Assembly (NCBI RefSeq): GCF_000955955.1
Contig: NZ_JYJG01000576.1
Span: 1-6,996, forward strand
Reading direction: 5' to 3'
From: Lentzea aerocolonigenes
GTDB lineage: Bacteria; Actinomycetota; Actinomycetes; Mycobacteriales; Pseudonocardiaceae
DNA: 6,996 nucleotides
Shown: piece by piece, positions 1-5,858 of the stretch
Numbering within the stretch: position 1 is the stretch's first letter
Layout of the letters: each line of letters begins with the position of its first letter
Notes under the pieces: model-generated
The model's database searches: none
What the model saw: only the letters and a program-made list of their open reading frames with translations
Told to the model about the DNA's origin: nothing
Made by a program: the position numbers and the translations under genes

Positions 1-17
1 TCCTGAGGAGGTGGACC

Positions 18-383
18 ATGTCCGGTCTGCTCGTCAAAAGCTTCGACAAGCCCGAGGAGACCCGTCCCTTCGAACAGGGCATGGGTCAGATGGAGCTGCT
101 CAACCTCGACTCGGGCCCGGTCGGCCGTGGCGTCTTCCAGCCGGGCTGGCGCTGGTCGGAACACGTCAAGCCGATCGCGCAGACCGACAGCTGCATGGTG
201 GCGCACAAGGGTTACTGCGTCTCCGGCCGGATGCAGATCGTGATGGACGACGGTCAGCAGGAAGAGATCGGGCCCGGCGACTTCATGACGGCCGAGCCCG
301 GCCACGACGCGTGGGTGATCGGCGACGAACCCTGCGTGCTGGTCGACTGGCAGGGCGAGTCCGACTACGCCAAGCGGAAGTGA
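18..383 (+). CDS. Small single-domain cupin protein
   Basis: A 121-residue cytosolic protein with no signal peptide or membrane segment. The ATG at 18 follows a strong Shine-Dalgarno sequence (GAGGAGG, 5-11) at a 6-base gap, which fixes the start. It has the shape of one cupin beta-barrel. After an entry strand near residues 37-44 (GVFQPGWRW) come H49 and H63, then GYCVSGRMQIVMDDG, then the classical turn EIGPGDFMTAEPGHDAWV (about residues 82-99), whose H95 could be a metal ligand. The first cupin motif is degenerate (no clean HxH), so metal binding is uncertain. This family of roughly 110-130 residue actinobacterial cupins is common and mostly of unknown function; small-molecule binding or isomerase roles are possible. 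It converges on the repressor gene with no gap, so it is not co-transcribed with it. Its own promoter lies outside the window. Fold confidence is high; function is not known. Confidence 0.85.
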   Translation: MSGLLVKSFDKPEETRPFEQGMGQMELLNLDSGPVGRGVFQPGWRWSEHVKPIAQTDSCMVAHKGYCVSGRMQIVMDDGQQEEIGPGDFMTAEPGHDAWVIGDEPCVLVDWQGESDYAKRK

Positions 384-1085
384 TCACAACCCGTTCAGCA
401 GCAGTTGCAACGTGAACTCGAACCGCTCGTGCCCCTCGCCAGAGTTCAGCTTGTCCGCGTGCTCGACCGTGTGCGGGAACCGGCTCACCGGCAGCATTCG
501 CAGCCGCGCCAGGATCTCGTCGCGGTCGACCACGCGGCTGTCCTCCGCGCGGTCCGGGTGACGGCGCAGTGACGCCTCGACCGTGTAGGCGCTGACGTAG
601 AGCAGTGCGGCGTCGATCGCCCACGCCGCCGGCTTCGGCGCCACGCCACCGGCGAGCAGGATCCCGAGCAGGCCCTCGGTGATCCGCAGCGTGTCCAGGT
701 TGGCCGGGGCCGCCGCGAGGGCTGCCTGCGCGATGCCCGGATACCGCAGGAACTGGTCGCGCAGCTGGCCGCAGACCTCGACGAACTGCGCGCGCCAGCG
801 GGCGGCGTGCGGCGTGGGCACCGACACGTTCCGGCTCAGGGTGCCGATCAGCAGGTCGTCGAGCGCGGCCTTGTTGCGCACGTGGGCGTAGAGCGAGGCC
901 GGGCCGGTGCCGAGCGCGGCGGCGACGCGGCGCATGGTCAGCGCGGCGAACCCCTCGGTCTCGACCAGGGCGAGCGCCGTCGTGACGATGCGGTCGACCG
1001 TGATCGGCTCCTTGCGCACCACAGGTGCGTCCAGCGCCGCGATCTGGGCCGCCCACTCTTCCCGCGACGAGCTCTTCCGCTTCAT
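384..1085 (-). CDS. TetR/AcrR-family transcriptional repressor (TetR_C_1-like)
   Basis: A 233-residue one-component regulator, probably repressing itself and the divergent MFS exporter gene. An N-terminal extension (1-25) precedes a canonical TetR DNA-binding domain: RIVTTALALVETEGFAALTM (about 32-51), then the helix-turn-helix MRRVAAALGTGPASLYAHVRNK (51-72), with the SLYxHVxNK signature typical of the family. The rest is a helical ligand-binding and dimerisation domain resembling the tetracycline-repressor C-terminal type, including the segment rich in A and L around 'IDAALLYVSAYTVEASLR'. The chosen start is ATG 1085-1083 (MKRKSSS), preceded by AGGTGA at 1092-1087. A longer in-frame start (to 1145) would run through the operator region and add 20 residues unlike the family, so it was rejected. 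The ligand cannot be read from sequence. The gene ends directly against the cupin stop codon. Confidence 0.92.
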   Translation of the reverse strand: MKRKSSSREEWAAQIAALDAPVVRKEPITVDRIVTTALALVETEGFAALTMRRVAAALGTGPASLYAHVRNKAALDDLLIGTLSRNVSVPTPHAARWRAQFVEVCGQLRDQFLRYPGIAQAALAAAPANLDTLRITEGLLGILLAGGVAPKPAAWAIDAALLYVSAYTVEASLRRHPDRAEDSRVVDRDEILARLRMLPVSRFPHTVEHADKLNSGEGHERFEFTLQLLLNGL

Positions 1086-1102
1086 GTCACCTACCCTACC
1101 AG

Positions 1103-1139
1103 TTGACACGAACAGTGTTCGTCCGTAGAACGGTGTTCG
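1103..1139 (+). promoter_or_regulatory. Promoter of the MFS exporter gene, likely leaderless
   Basis: The -35 element is a perfect TTGACA (1103-1108). After a 17-base spacer comes TAGAAC (1126-1131) as the -10 element, which keeps the TA at its start but ends in C. Seven bases later, at 1139, is the G of the proposed GTG start codon, so transcription and translation would begin at the same base. No Shine-Dalgarno sequence is present, as expected for a leaderless mRNA. Confidence 0.7.
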
Positions 1140-1145
1140 TGTCAA
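1117..1145 (-). promoter_or_regulatory. Candidate promoter of the TetR-type gene
   Basis: On the minus strand a second perfect TTGACA (1145-1140) lies in the other arm of the dyad, facing the first. At a 17-base spacing the -10 position reads ACGAAC (1122-1117), which is weak. The predicted start near 1110 would leave a leader of about 25 bases containing the AGGTGA ribosome site. This promoter occupies nearly the same DNA as the exporter promoter, so two polymerases could not bind together. Confidence 0.5.
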
Positions 1146-2548
1146 CTCAAACCTCCCCGCGGTCGCTGCGGGAAGCGTGGATCGCCCTCGCCGGGCTGTC
1201 CGCGGTGTTCCTGTTCGAGATGCTCGACAACTCGATCCTCAACGTCGCGCTGCCCACGATCGGCCGCGACCTGAACGCCTCGACGACCGCGTTGCAGTGG
1301 GTCTCGAACTCCTACGCCGTCGTGTTCGGCGGCCTGATGCTGGTGTTCGGCGCGGTCGCGGACCGGTTCGGGCGTCGTCGCGTGATGCTCGCCGGCCTGG
1401 TGCTGCTCGGCATCGCGAGCCTGGCGACCGTGTTCGTCACGTCCGTCGCCGAGCTGATCGCGGTGCGGTCACTCATGGGCGTCGCGGCGGCGATGACCAC
1501 GCCGGGCTCGATCGCGCTCGCGTTCCGGCTGTTCCAGGACGACGACCTGCGCGTGCGGGCGATGACGTTCATCTCCACCGTGGGCCTGGTCGGCCTCGCG
1601 GTCGGCCCACCGCTCGGCGGCTTCGTGCTCACCGTCGCGCCGTGGCAGGCGTTGCTGCTGATCAACGTGCCGATCTCGGTGTTCGCGTTCGCCGGCATCA
1701 GCCGTGGCATCGGCGCCGACACCGAGTTCCACCGCGACCCCGCGGACGTGCTCGGCGGCGTGCTCGGCACCGCGGCCATCGTGCTCGCGCTCATCGTGCC
1801 GACGTTGTTCGTCGAGCAGGGCGCCGGGTCGTGGATGACGTGGACCGCCGTGGCATTGACGATCGCGATGGCGTTCCTCTACGTCGTACGCGCGCGCTCG
1901 GCGAGCCACCCGTTGCTCGACCTGAAGCTCGTCGCCCGCCCGTTGGTCGCCAGTGGTCTCGCGTACAAGGCCGCGACCGGGCTGGCCGCGGCCGGTCTCA
2001 CCTACCTCGTCACGCTCCAGCTGCAGCTCGACTGGCAGTGGTCGCCCGCGCTGGCCGCCGCGGGCATGCTGCCGCAGGTCGTCGTGCTGATCGCGAGTGG
2101 CCCGTTCGTCAACCGGTTCGTGCGCTGGGCCGGACTCGACCGGGCCGCGTGGCTCGGCGGCGCGGTCACCGTCGCCGGGCTGGCCGTCTACGCGCTGTTC
2201 GGCCGTCTCGGGTACGTGCCCGTCGCGACCGCCCTCGTCCTGGTCGCCGCCGGCATCCGCGTGGTCGGTGCCGTCGCGGGCGTGAACGTGCTGAAAGGCC
2301 TGCCGGAGAACAGGACCTCGATCGGTGCCGCGCTCGTCGACACCGCCTCGCAGGTCACGTCGGCCGCAGGTGTCGCCGTCAGCGGCACCGTCCTCGCCCT
2401 GATGTTCACCGGCACCATCGCCCAGCCGGACTGGACCACCGTCCAGACCGTGCAGTTCGAGAACGCGGTCACCACGGGCAGTCTGCTGCTCACCGCCGTG
2501 GCGGCCGCGCTCGTCGGCTGGGCCTACCTCCGGATGCGTCGCGCCTAG
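1139..2548 (+). CDS. MFS exporter, DHA2 (EmrB/QacA) type, probable drug or metabolite efflux
   Basis: A 469-residue inner-membrane, proton-driven antiporter of the major facilitator superfamily. The DHA2-type motif LDNSILNVALP (residues 29-39, D30) sits in the first membrane helix. Motif A, GAVADRFGRRR (71-81), sits in the loop between helices 2 and 3. Motif C, GLVGLAVGPPLGG, sits in helix 5. Hydrophobic stretches continue to the C-terminal MRRA, and the length and pattern fit 14 membrane helices. The start is taken as GTG 1139, giving (M)STQTSPRSLREAWIALAG, because it coincides with the predicted transcription start. GTG 1133 is possible but would lie upstream of that point, and the open frame further 5' runs through the operator. 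Divergence from a TetR-type gene across a double operator suggests induction by its own substrate, as known for many such pairs. The substrate is unknown. The stop overlaps that of the convergent ferritin-like gene. Confidence 0.92.
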   Translation: MSTQTSPRSLREAWIALAGLSAVFLFEMLDNSILNVALPTIGRDLNASTTALQWVSNSYAVVFGGLMLVFGAVADRFGRRRVMLAGLVLLGIASLATVFVTSVAELIAVRSLMGVAAAMTTPGSIALAFRLFQDDDLRVRAMTFISTVGLVGLAVGPPLGGFVLTVAPWQALLLINVPISVFAFAGISRGIGADTEFHRDPADVLGGVLGTAAIVLALIVPTLFVEQGAGSWMTWTAVALTIAMAFLYVVRARSASHPLLDLKLVARPLVASGLAYKAATGLAAAGLTYLVTLQLQLDWQWSPALAAAGMLPQVVVLIASGPFVNRFVRWAGLDRAAWLGGAVTVAGLAVYALFGRLGYVPVATALVLVAAGIRVVGAVAGVNVLKGLPENRTSIGAALVDTASQVTSAAGVAVSGTVLALMFTGTIAQPDWTTVQTVQFENAVTTGSLLLTAVAAALVGWAYLRMRRA

Positions 2549-3546
2549 GAGCGCTGGTCCACCGGCACGTACTCGAACGTCGGACCCGCGCCCGCCTTCA
2601 TGAGTCCCTGCGCCAGCCCCTTCAACTGGTACATCGTGCCGACGGTGGCACCGAGCTGAGCCGGGTTGCCGTTGAAGACCTCTTCGAGTTGGTAGAGCAG
2701 CAGGCAGTAGGCGTTGTTGAACTGCTCCTGCGCGACGCGGATCTCACCGCCTTCCGGGTAGTCCGCCATGCGGGGATTCGGCCGCATCGGCAGCACGCCG
2801 TCGTAGTCCACGACGATCGGTTCCCCGGTCGGCCCGGACTGCGGCGTGTCACCGCTCCGGTAGCGGCGGCCGTGCTTGAGCTCCTGGAACCGGTAGTAGT
2901 GCGCCACTTCCTCGCGGTCGGGGTGGAAGACGTCACGATCGCCGTCCCACACGTCGGTGCGCGCGGCTCCCTCACCCTGTTCCACGATCTCGCCCAACGC
3001 GGCCAGGGCGGACTTCAGGTCGTGCACCGGCAGCACCGAGCCGCCGGCGGTGCGCAGGTGGAACTCCCCGATCTGCCGCTCAGGGTCGCCGCAGAAGACC
3101 TGCTCCTCGCCGAGCTTCTCGCACAACGCGCGAATGCCCGCCGCGATCGCCGCGTAGAACTGCCCGATCGTCTCGTACCCGTCCGCCTCGGCCGGGGCGT
3201 CCGCCGACGCGGGCTGCTCGATGCGCAGGAACAGTTCCAACGCGTCCGGGCCGAACGGGGCGAGGTGCACGTGCACGGACTTGTCGCCGTGCGGCAACGG
3301 ATGCGGGTACGGCGGCAGGAGTTCCGGGGTGTCGAGCTTCGGCTCGCCGCCCACGGCGTTCAGCAGGTTCGCCGCCAGCGCGAGGTGCAGCATCTCCTCC
3401 GCGAACACGCCGCCGACGACCTGGGCGGCTTCGGCGTTGCGGCCGGGGTCGAGCGAGTACAGCGCGCACAGGTACGGCGGAATGGTCGCGTGTTCGAGCT
3501 CGATCGCCCATTGCAGGTGGCGGCGGAGGTCCTCGAGCGTGTCCAT
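2545..3546 (-). CDS. Ferritin-like protein, VioB/RebD-type domain (PF12902 family)
   Basis: A 333-residue soluble protein. The N-terminal part matches the 'Ferritin-like' family related to the VioB/RebD iminophenylpyruvate-dimer enzymes: LQWAIELEHATIPPYLCALYS (11-31), then GVFAEEMLHLALAANLLNAVGG (46-67), YETIGQFYAAI (124-134), IVEQGEG (187-193) and EEVAHYYRFQEL (212-223). The carboxylate and His positions E18, E51/H54, E189 or E192, and E213/H216 give a four-helix diiron-type ligand set, so a redox or oxygen-activating role is plausible. There is no signal peptide or membrane segment. The start is ATG 3546, with a weak GGGA 6 bases upstream; ATG 3558 (four more residues, MGST) is an alternative. 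The frame stays open to 3624, but that part runs through the ECF41 promoter palindrome and is not coding. It sits divergent to the ECF41 sigma gene with a matching promoter. The domain call is firm; the reaction is unknown. Confidence 0.88.
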   Translation of the reverse strand: MDTLEDLRRHLQWAIELEHATIPPYLCALYSLDPGRNAEAAQVVGGVFAEEMLHLALAANLLNAVGGEPKLDTPELLPPYPHPLPHGDKSVHVHLAPFGPDALELFLRIEQPASADAPAEADGYETIGQFYAAIAAGIRALCEKLGEEQVFCGDPERQIGEFHLRTAGGSVLPVHDLKSALAALGEIVEQGEGAARTDVWDGDRDVFHPDREEVAHYYRFQELKHGRRYRSGDTPQSGPTGEPIVVDYDGVLPMRPNPRMADYPEGGEIRVAQEQFNNAYCLLLYQLEEVFNGNPAQLGATVGTMYQLKGLAQGLMKAGAGPTFEYVPVDQRS

Positions 3547-3585
3547 TGTGGATCCCATCTCGGTGGTGTCGGTGTCGACAACCAA

Positions 3586-3612
3586 GACAAGGCAGCGTTC
3601 CGAGTTGTGACA
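3586..3612 (-). promoter_or_regulatory. ECF41-type promoter of the ferritin-like gene
   Basis: The exact mirror of the sigma-gene promoter: TGTCACA on the minus strand (3612-3606), 16-base spacer, TGTC (3589-3586). The predicted start is near 3578, leaving a leader of about 20-32 bases before ATG 3558 or 3546. The conserved flanking bases (CAACTCG and GCTGCCT) are also mirrored, so both genes should answer to the same sigma factor. Confidence 0.75.
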
Positions 3613-3618
3613 GCCGCG

Positions 3619-3645
3619 TGTCACAACTCGCAGGGCTGCCTTGTC
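3619..3645 (+). promoter_or_regulatory. ECF41-type promoter of the sigma factor gene (autoregulation)
   Basis: TGTCACA (3619-3625), 16-base spacer, TGTC (3642-3645). ECF41 family members are known to recognise TGTCACA and CGTC elements upstream of their own genes; the -10 here has one mismatch. The predicted start near 3652-3654 coincides with the GTG start codon, so this mRNA may also be leaderless. Confidence 0.75.
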
Positions 3646-3653
3646 GTAAGTGG

Positions 3654-4526
3654 GTGACCGCTCTGGAGTTGTTCTCGGCTGCCCGTCCGCGTCTGTTCGG
3701 CATCGCGTACCGGATGCTCGGCAGCGCGCTCGACGCCGACGACCTGCTGCAGGAGGTCTGGCTGCGCTGGCAGGACTACGACCACGCCGAGGTGCGCAAC
3801 CCGGCCGCGTTCCTGGCGACGATCACCACCCGGCTGGCGATCAACGCAGGCAAGACCGCGCGGGCCCGCCACGAGACCTACATCGGCCCGTGGCTGCCCG
3901 AACCCGTCGACACCTCCGCGGACCCGCAGCTCGGCGCCGAACGGGATGCGGCGCTGGAAGTCGCCGTGCTGGTGCTGCTGGAGAAGCTCACGCCGACCGA
4001 GCGGGCCGCGTACGTGCTGCGCGAGGCGTTCGACTACCCGTACCCGCAGATCGCCGAGATCGTCCAGACCAGCGAGGCCGCGGCCAGGCAGCTGGTCAGC
4101 CGGGCGCGCAAACACCTCGCTCAGGAGCGCACCACGACGGTCAGCACCGAGGAACAACGCCGGTTGCTCACGGCGTTCATCGCCGCCGCGAAGAACGGGG
4201 ATCTCGCCGCGCTGGAGGAACTGCTCGCCGAGGACGTCGTGAGCTACGCGGACAGCAACGGCAAGGTTCGCGGCGCGTCGAAGGTCCGTCTCCTCGGCAG
4301 GTCCGCGGTGGCGAAGGTCGTCCAGACGGCCTCGCCGGTGTTCTGGGCCGGCGCCGAAGCCACGATCACGCCGGTGAACGGCCGGCTCGCCGCCGTCGTC
4401 ACGCGCGGCGGCGTCCCGTTCTGCGTTATCAACATGGTCGCGTCAGATGACGGCATCGACCAGCTGATGTGGATGATGAATACGGACAAGATTCTCCAGA
4501 ACAGACATTTCACATTAAGTATGTAA
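3654..4526 (+). CDS. ECF sigma factor, ECF41 (SigJ-like) family with C-terminal SnoaL-like domain
   Basis: A 290-residue RNA polymerase sigma factor. Region 2 begins at once: LFSAARPRLFGIAYRMLG (about 6-23), then DADDLLQEVWLRW (27-39), which contacts core polymerase and the -10 element. The linker has the family's YIGPWLPEPV (about 77-86). Region 4 is LTPTERAAYVLREAFDYPY through the helix-turn-helix EIVQTSEAAARQLVSRARKHL (about 112-158). From about 165 a SnoaL-like (NTF2-fold) domain follows, with NGKVRGASKVRLLGRSAVAKVV. In ECF41 factors this domain replaces an anti-sigma factor and tunes activity from inside the protein. The start is GTG 3654, because region 2 normally begins within about 10 residues and the predicted promoter ends there; the frame upstream runs through the promoter. 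The C-terminal motif, usually close to NPDKL, reads NTDKI and is followed by an unusual LQNRHFTLSM tail in AT-rich DNA. No anti-sigma gene is nearby. Confidence 0.92.
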   Translation: MTALELFSAARPRLFGIAYRMLGSALDADDLLQEVWLRWQDYDHAEVRNPAAFLATITTRLAINAGKTARARHETYIGPWLPEPVDTSADPQLGAERDAALEVAVLVLLEKLTPTERAAYVLREAFDYPYPQIAEIVQTSEAAARQLVSRARKHLAQERTTTVSTEEQRRLLTAFIAAAKNGDLAALEELLAEDVVSYADSNGKVRGASKVRLLGRSAVAKVVQTASPVFWAGAEATITPVNGRLAAVVTRGGVPFCVINMVASDDGIDQLMWMMNTDKILQNRHFTLSM

Positions 4527-4539
4527 AGTTTCCTATCAT
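4509..4539 (+). promoter_or_regulatory. Candidate promoter for the secreted-enzyme unit
   Basis: TTCACA (4509-4514) and TATCAT (4534-4539) each differ by one base from the housekeeping consensus, but the spacer is 19 bases, longer than ideal. They lie in an AT-rich patch overlapping the end of the sigma gene. The start would be near 4546, giving a leader of about 77 bases. The rest of the gap to 4622 holds an 8-bp palindrome, GTCTAGAC (4551-4558), and the GAGGGG ribosome site (4614-4619). I see no convincing terminator for the sigma gene there, so read-through is also possible. Confidence 0.35.
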
Positions 4540-4622
4540 ATTGACCAGAGGTCTAGACGTATGCGACTCTCACGGAAATCGCCGCCCTGCAACGAGATCC
4601 GGTCTCACGGAGTGAGGGGCTC

Positions 4623-5825
4623 ATGCGCAAAACCCTGCACGCACTGGCTTTGGCGGCTGTCACCGCCACCAGTCTGATCTCCACGGCGGCCGCGGCACCG
4701 GCCGCGACCCCCTACGTCCCCGGCACGCTTCGCCCGTCCGCGGACCAGGCCACGCAGGACGCGGCGCTGATGAAGTACTGGAACTTCTGGAAGACCAACT
4801 TCCTGAGCACCAAATGCGGTTCCGGTACTTATGCCGTGCTTTCGAAGGACGCCGACCACGCCTACGTCGCCGAGGGCGAGGGCTACGGCATGACGATCGC
4901 GGCGATGATGGGGAGCAAGGACACCCAGGCGCGGGCGATCTTCGACGGCATCCTGAAGTTCGTGAAGGCGCACCCGTCGGTCAACAACAAGGACCTGCAC
5001 GCGGCCGAGCAGGACGCGAACTGCAAGAGCGTCAACGGCAGCGACTCCGCGACCGACGGCGACCTGGAGATCGCGTACGGCCTGCTGATCGCGGACAAGG
5101 TGTGGGGCTCGTCGGGTTCGGTGAACTACCTGGCGGAGGCCAAGCGGGTCATCAACGCGATCAAGAAATCCGAGGTCAACTCCAGCTCCCACTACATGCT
5201 GCTGGGCGACTGGGGCAACGACGCCGAGTACAAGAACAGCTCGCGGTCGTCGGACTGGATGCCGGGCCACTTCCGGGCGTTCGCCAAGGCGACCGGCGAC
5301 TCGACCTGGACGACCATCCGCACCACGCACGAGAACGCGATCACCAAGCTGCAGTCGCAGTACGCGAGCTCGACCGGTCTACTGCCCGACTTCGTGGTGA
5401 ACACCAACAGCACCCCGAAGCCCGCGCCCGCGAACTTCCTGGAGGGCCAGTACGACGGCGCCTACAGCTGGAACGCGTGCCGCGACCCGTGGCGGCTCGG
5501 CGCGGACGCGATCACCGCGGACGGCAGCGCCGCGAAGGCCCAGGTCCGCAAGATGAACTCGTGGATCCAGACCAAGACCGGCGGTGACCCGGCCAAGATC
5601 GGTTCCGGCTACAAGCTGAGCGGCTCCGCGACCGAGTCCGGCGAGCACCCGTGCTTCACCGCGCCGTTCGCCGTGGCCGCGATGACCGACCCCGGCAGCC
5701 AGGCGTGGCTGGACAAGCTGTTCACGCAGATCACCAAGTTCAGCCCGGACAAGACCGACTACTACGGCACGGGGATCACGCTGCAGGTGCTGATCATCCT
5801 GTCGGGCAACTTCGTCGCTCCCTGA
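4623..5825 (+). CDS. Secreted glycoside hydrolase family 8 (endoglucanase, lichenase or chitosanase)
   Basis: A 400-residue exported enzyme of one catalytic domain, with no carbohydrate-binding module. The signal peptide is MRKTLHALALAAVTATSLIS plus an Ala-rich region, likely cut near residues 25-28. The GH8 (alpha/alpha)6-barrel motifs are clear: VAEGEGYGMTIAAMM (82-96), with E84 as the expected proton donor; ATDGDLEIAYGLLIADKVW (143-161), close to the GH8 family signature, with D145 and D147; SSDWMPGHFRAFAKATGD; LLPDFVVN; and NFLEGQYDGAYSWNACRDPWRLG, with E274. The pattern, including 'FLEG' followed by a Y-rich NACR-P-R segment, looks closer to Bacillus-type chitosanase/lichenase GH8 than to clostridial CelA. 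In that group a Glu around this position may be the catalytic base; this rests on memory of the family and is tentative. Four Cys (in KCGSG, NCKS, NACRD, HPCF) may form two disulfides. The ATG follows GAGGGG by 3 bases. It is the first gene of a pair with the beta-helix protein. Confidence 0.92.
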   Translation: MRKTLHALALAAVTATSLISTAAAAPAATPYVPGTLRPSADQATQDAALMKYWNFWKTNFLSTKCGSGTYAVLSKDADHAYVAEGEGYGMTIAAMMGSKDTQARAIFDGILKFVKAHPSVNNKDLHAAEQDANCKSVNGSDSATDGDLEIAYGLLIADKVWGSSGSVNYLAEAKRVINAIKKSEVNSSSHYMLLGDWGNDAEYKNSSRSSDWMPGHFRAFAKATGDSTWTTIRTTHENAITKLQSQYASSTGLLPDFVVNTNSTPKPAPANFLEGQYDGAYSWNACRDPWRLGADAITADGSAAKAQVRKMNSWIQTKTGGDPAKIGSGYKLSGSATESGEHPCFTAPFAVAAMTDPGSQAWLDKLFTQITKFSPDKTDYYGTGITLQVLIILSGNFVAP

Positions 5826-5854
5826 CCTCCGTCCCTCTACCCAGCCTCGGAGGT
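5825..5854 (+). promoter_or_regulatory. Hairpin masking the ribosome site of the beta-helix gene
   Basis: ACCTCCG (5825-5831) pairs perfectly with CGGAGGT (5848-5854) across a 16-base loop. The right arm contains the whole Shine-Dalgarno sequence CGGAGG (5848-5853) of the downstream TTG-start gene. The left arm begins on the last base of the GH8 stop codon. A ribosome finishing GH8 would cover the left arm and free the site, so this looks like translational coupling. The pairing is seen; the function is inferred. Confidence 0.55.
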
Positions 5855-5858
5855 TTCC

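Larger units (their letters stand above)
1101..1147. promoter_or_regulatory. Dyad operator region between the repressor and exporter genes
   Basis: A 47-bp inverted repeat has perfect 13-bp outer arms: AGTTGACACGAAC (1101-1113) and its reverse complement GTTCGTGTCAACT (1135-1147). It also contains two smaller palindromes: O1, ACGAAC-AGT-GTTCGT (1108-1122), and O2, GAAC-GGT-GTTC (core 1128-1138). Their centres are 18 bp apart. GAAC-N3-GTTC dyads are typical operators for TetR repressors that guard MFS exporters, and this location between a tetR-like and an MFS gene fits that role. O1 fills the spacer of the exporter promoter, and O2 covers its -10 element and start point. Binding should therefore shut off both promoters. 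The dyads are seen directly; repressor binding is inferred. Confidence 0.82.
3586..3645. promoter_or_regulatory. 60-bp palindrome made of two back-to-back ECF41 promoters
   Basis: The left arm is GACAAGGCAGC (3586-3596), a 4-base unpaired GTTC, then CGAGTTGTGACA (3601-3612). The centre is GCCGCG. The right arm is TGTCACAACTCG (3619-3630), CAGG, then GCTGCCTTGTC (3635-3645). Twenty-four of 27 arm positions pair. Each arm carries TGTCACA, the -35 motif known for ECF41 sigma factors, followed after 16 bases by TGTC, close to the known CGTC -10 motif. Since both predicted start points lie outside the palindrome, it acts as DNA rather than as an RNA hairpin. Confidence 0.85.

Noticed and set aside
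1025..1138. Longer N-terminus for the exporter, extending up to 38 codons upstream of GTG 1139
   Set aside because: That stretch runs through the start of the repressor gene on the other strand and through the operator/promoter dyad, and the extra residues are not membrane-transporter-like.
3565..3580. Tandem GGTGTC repeats and the TGTCGACA palindrome near the predicted start of the ferritin-like transcript
   Set aside because: Too short to support an operator, and no regulator is known to fit; they may be chance in GT-rich leader DNA.
3586..3645. The palindrome as a transcription terminator or mobile-element end
   Set aside because: It lies between divergent genes, upstream of both predicted start points, and is explained by two mirrored TGTCACA promoters. 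No transposase or target duplication is present.
3547..3653. Longer starts for the ferritin-like protein (to 3624) and for the sigma factor (to 3546)
   Set aside because: Both extensions overlap each other and consist of the promoter palindrome read in two directions. The family-like N-termini begin at 3546 (or 3558) and 3654.
1177..3657. Very long open frame of 826 codons on the plus strand crossing the exporter and ferritin-like genes
   Set aside because: It is an Arg-rich shadow frame of high-GC DNA lying over two genes with clear family motifs.
4594..4616. Short alternative hairpins before the GH8 start (GAGA/TCTC versus CTCAC/GTGAG) as a riboswitch
   Set aside because: Stems of only 4-5 bp with no conserved aptamer-like structure; such pairings are expected by chance.
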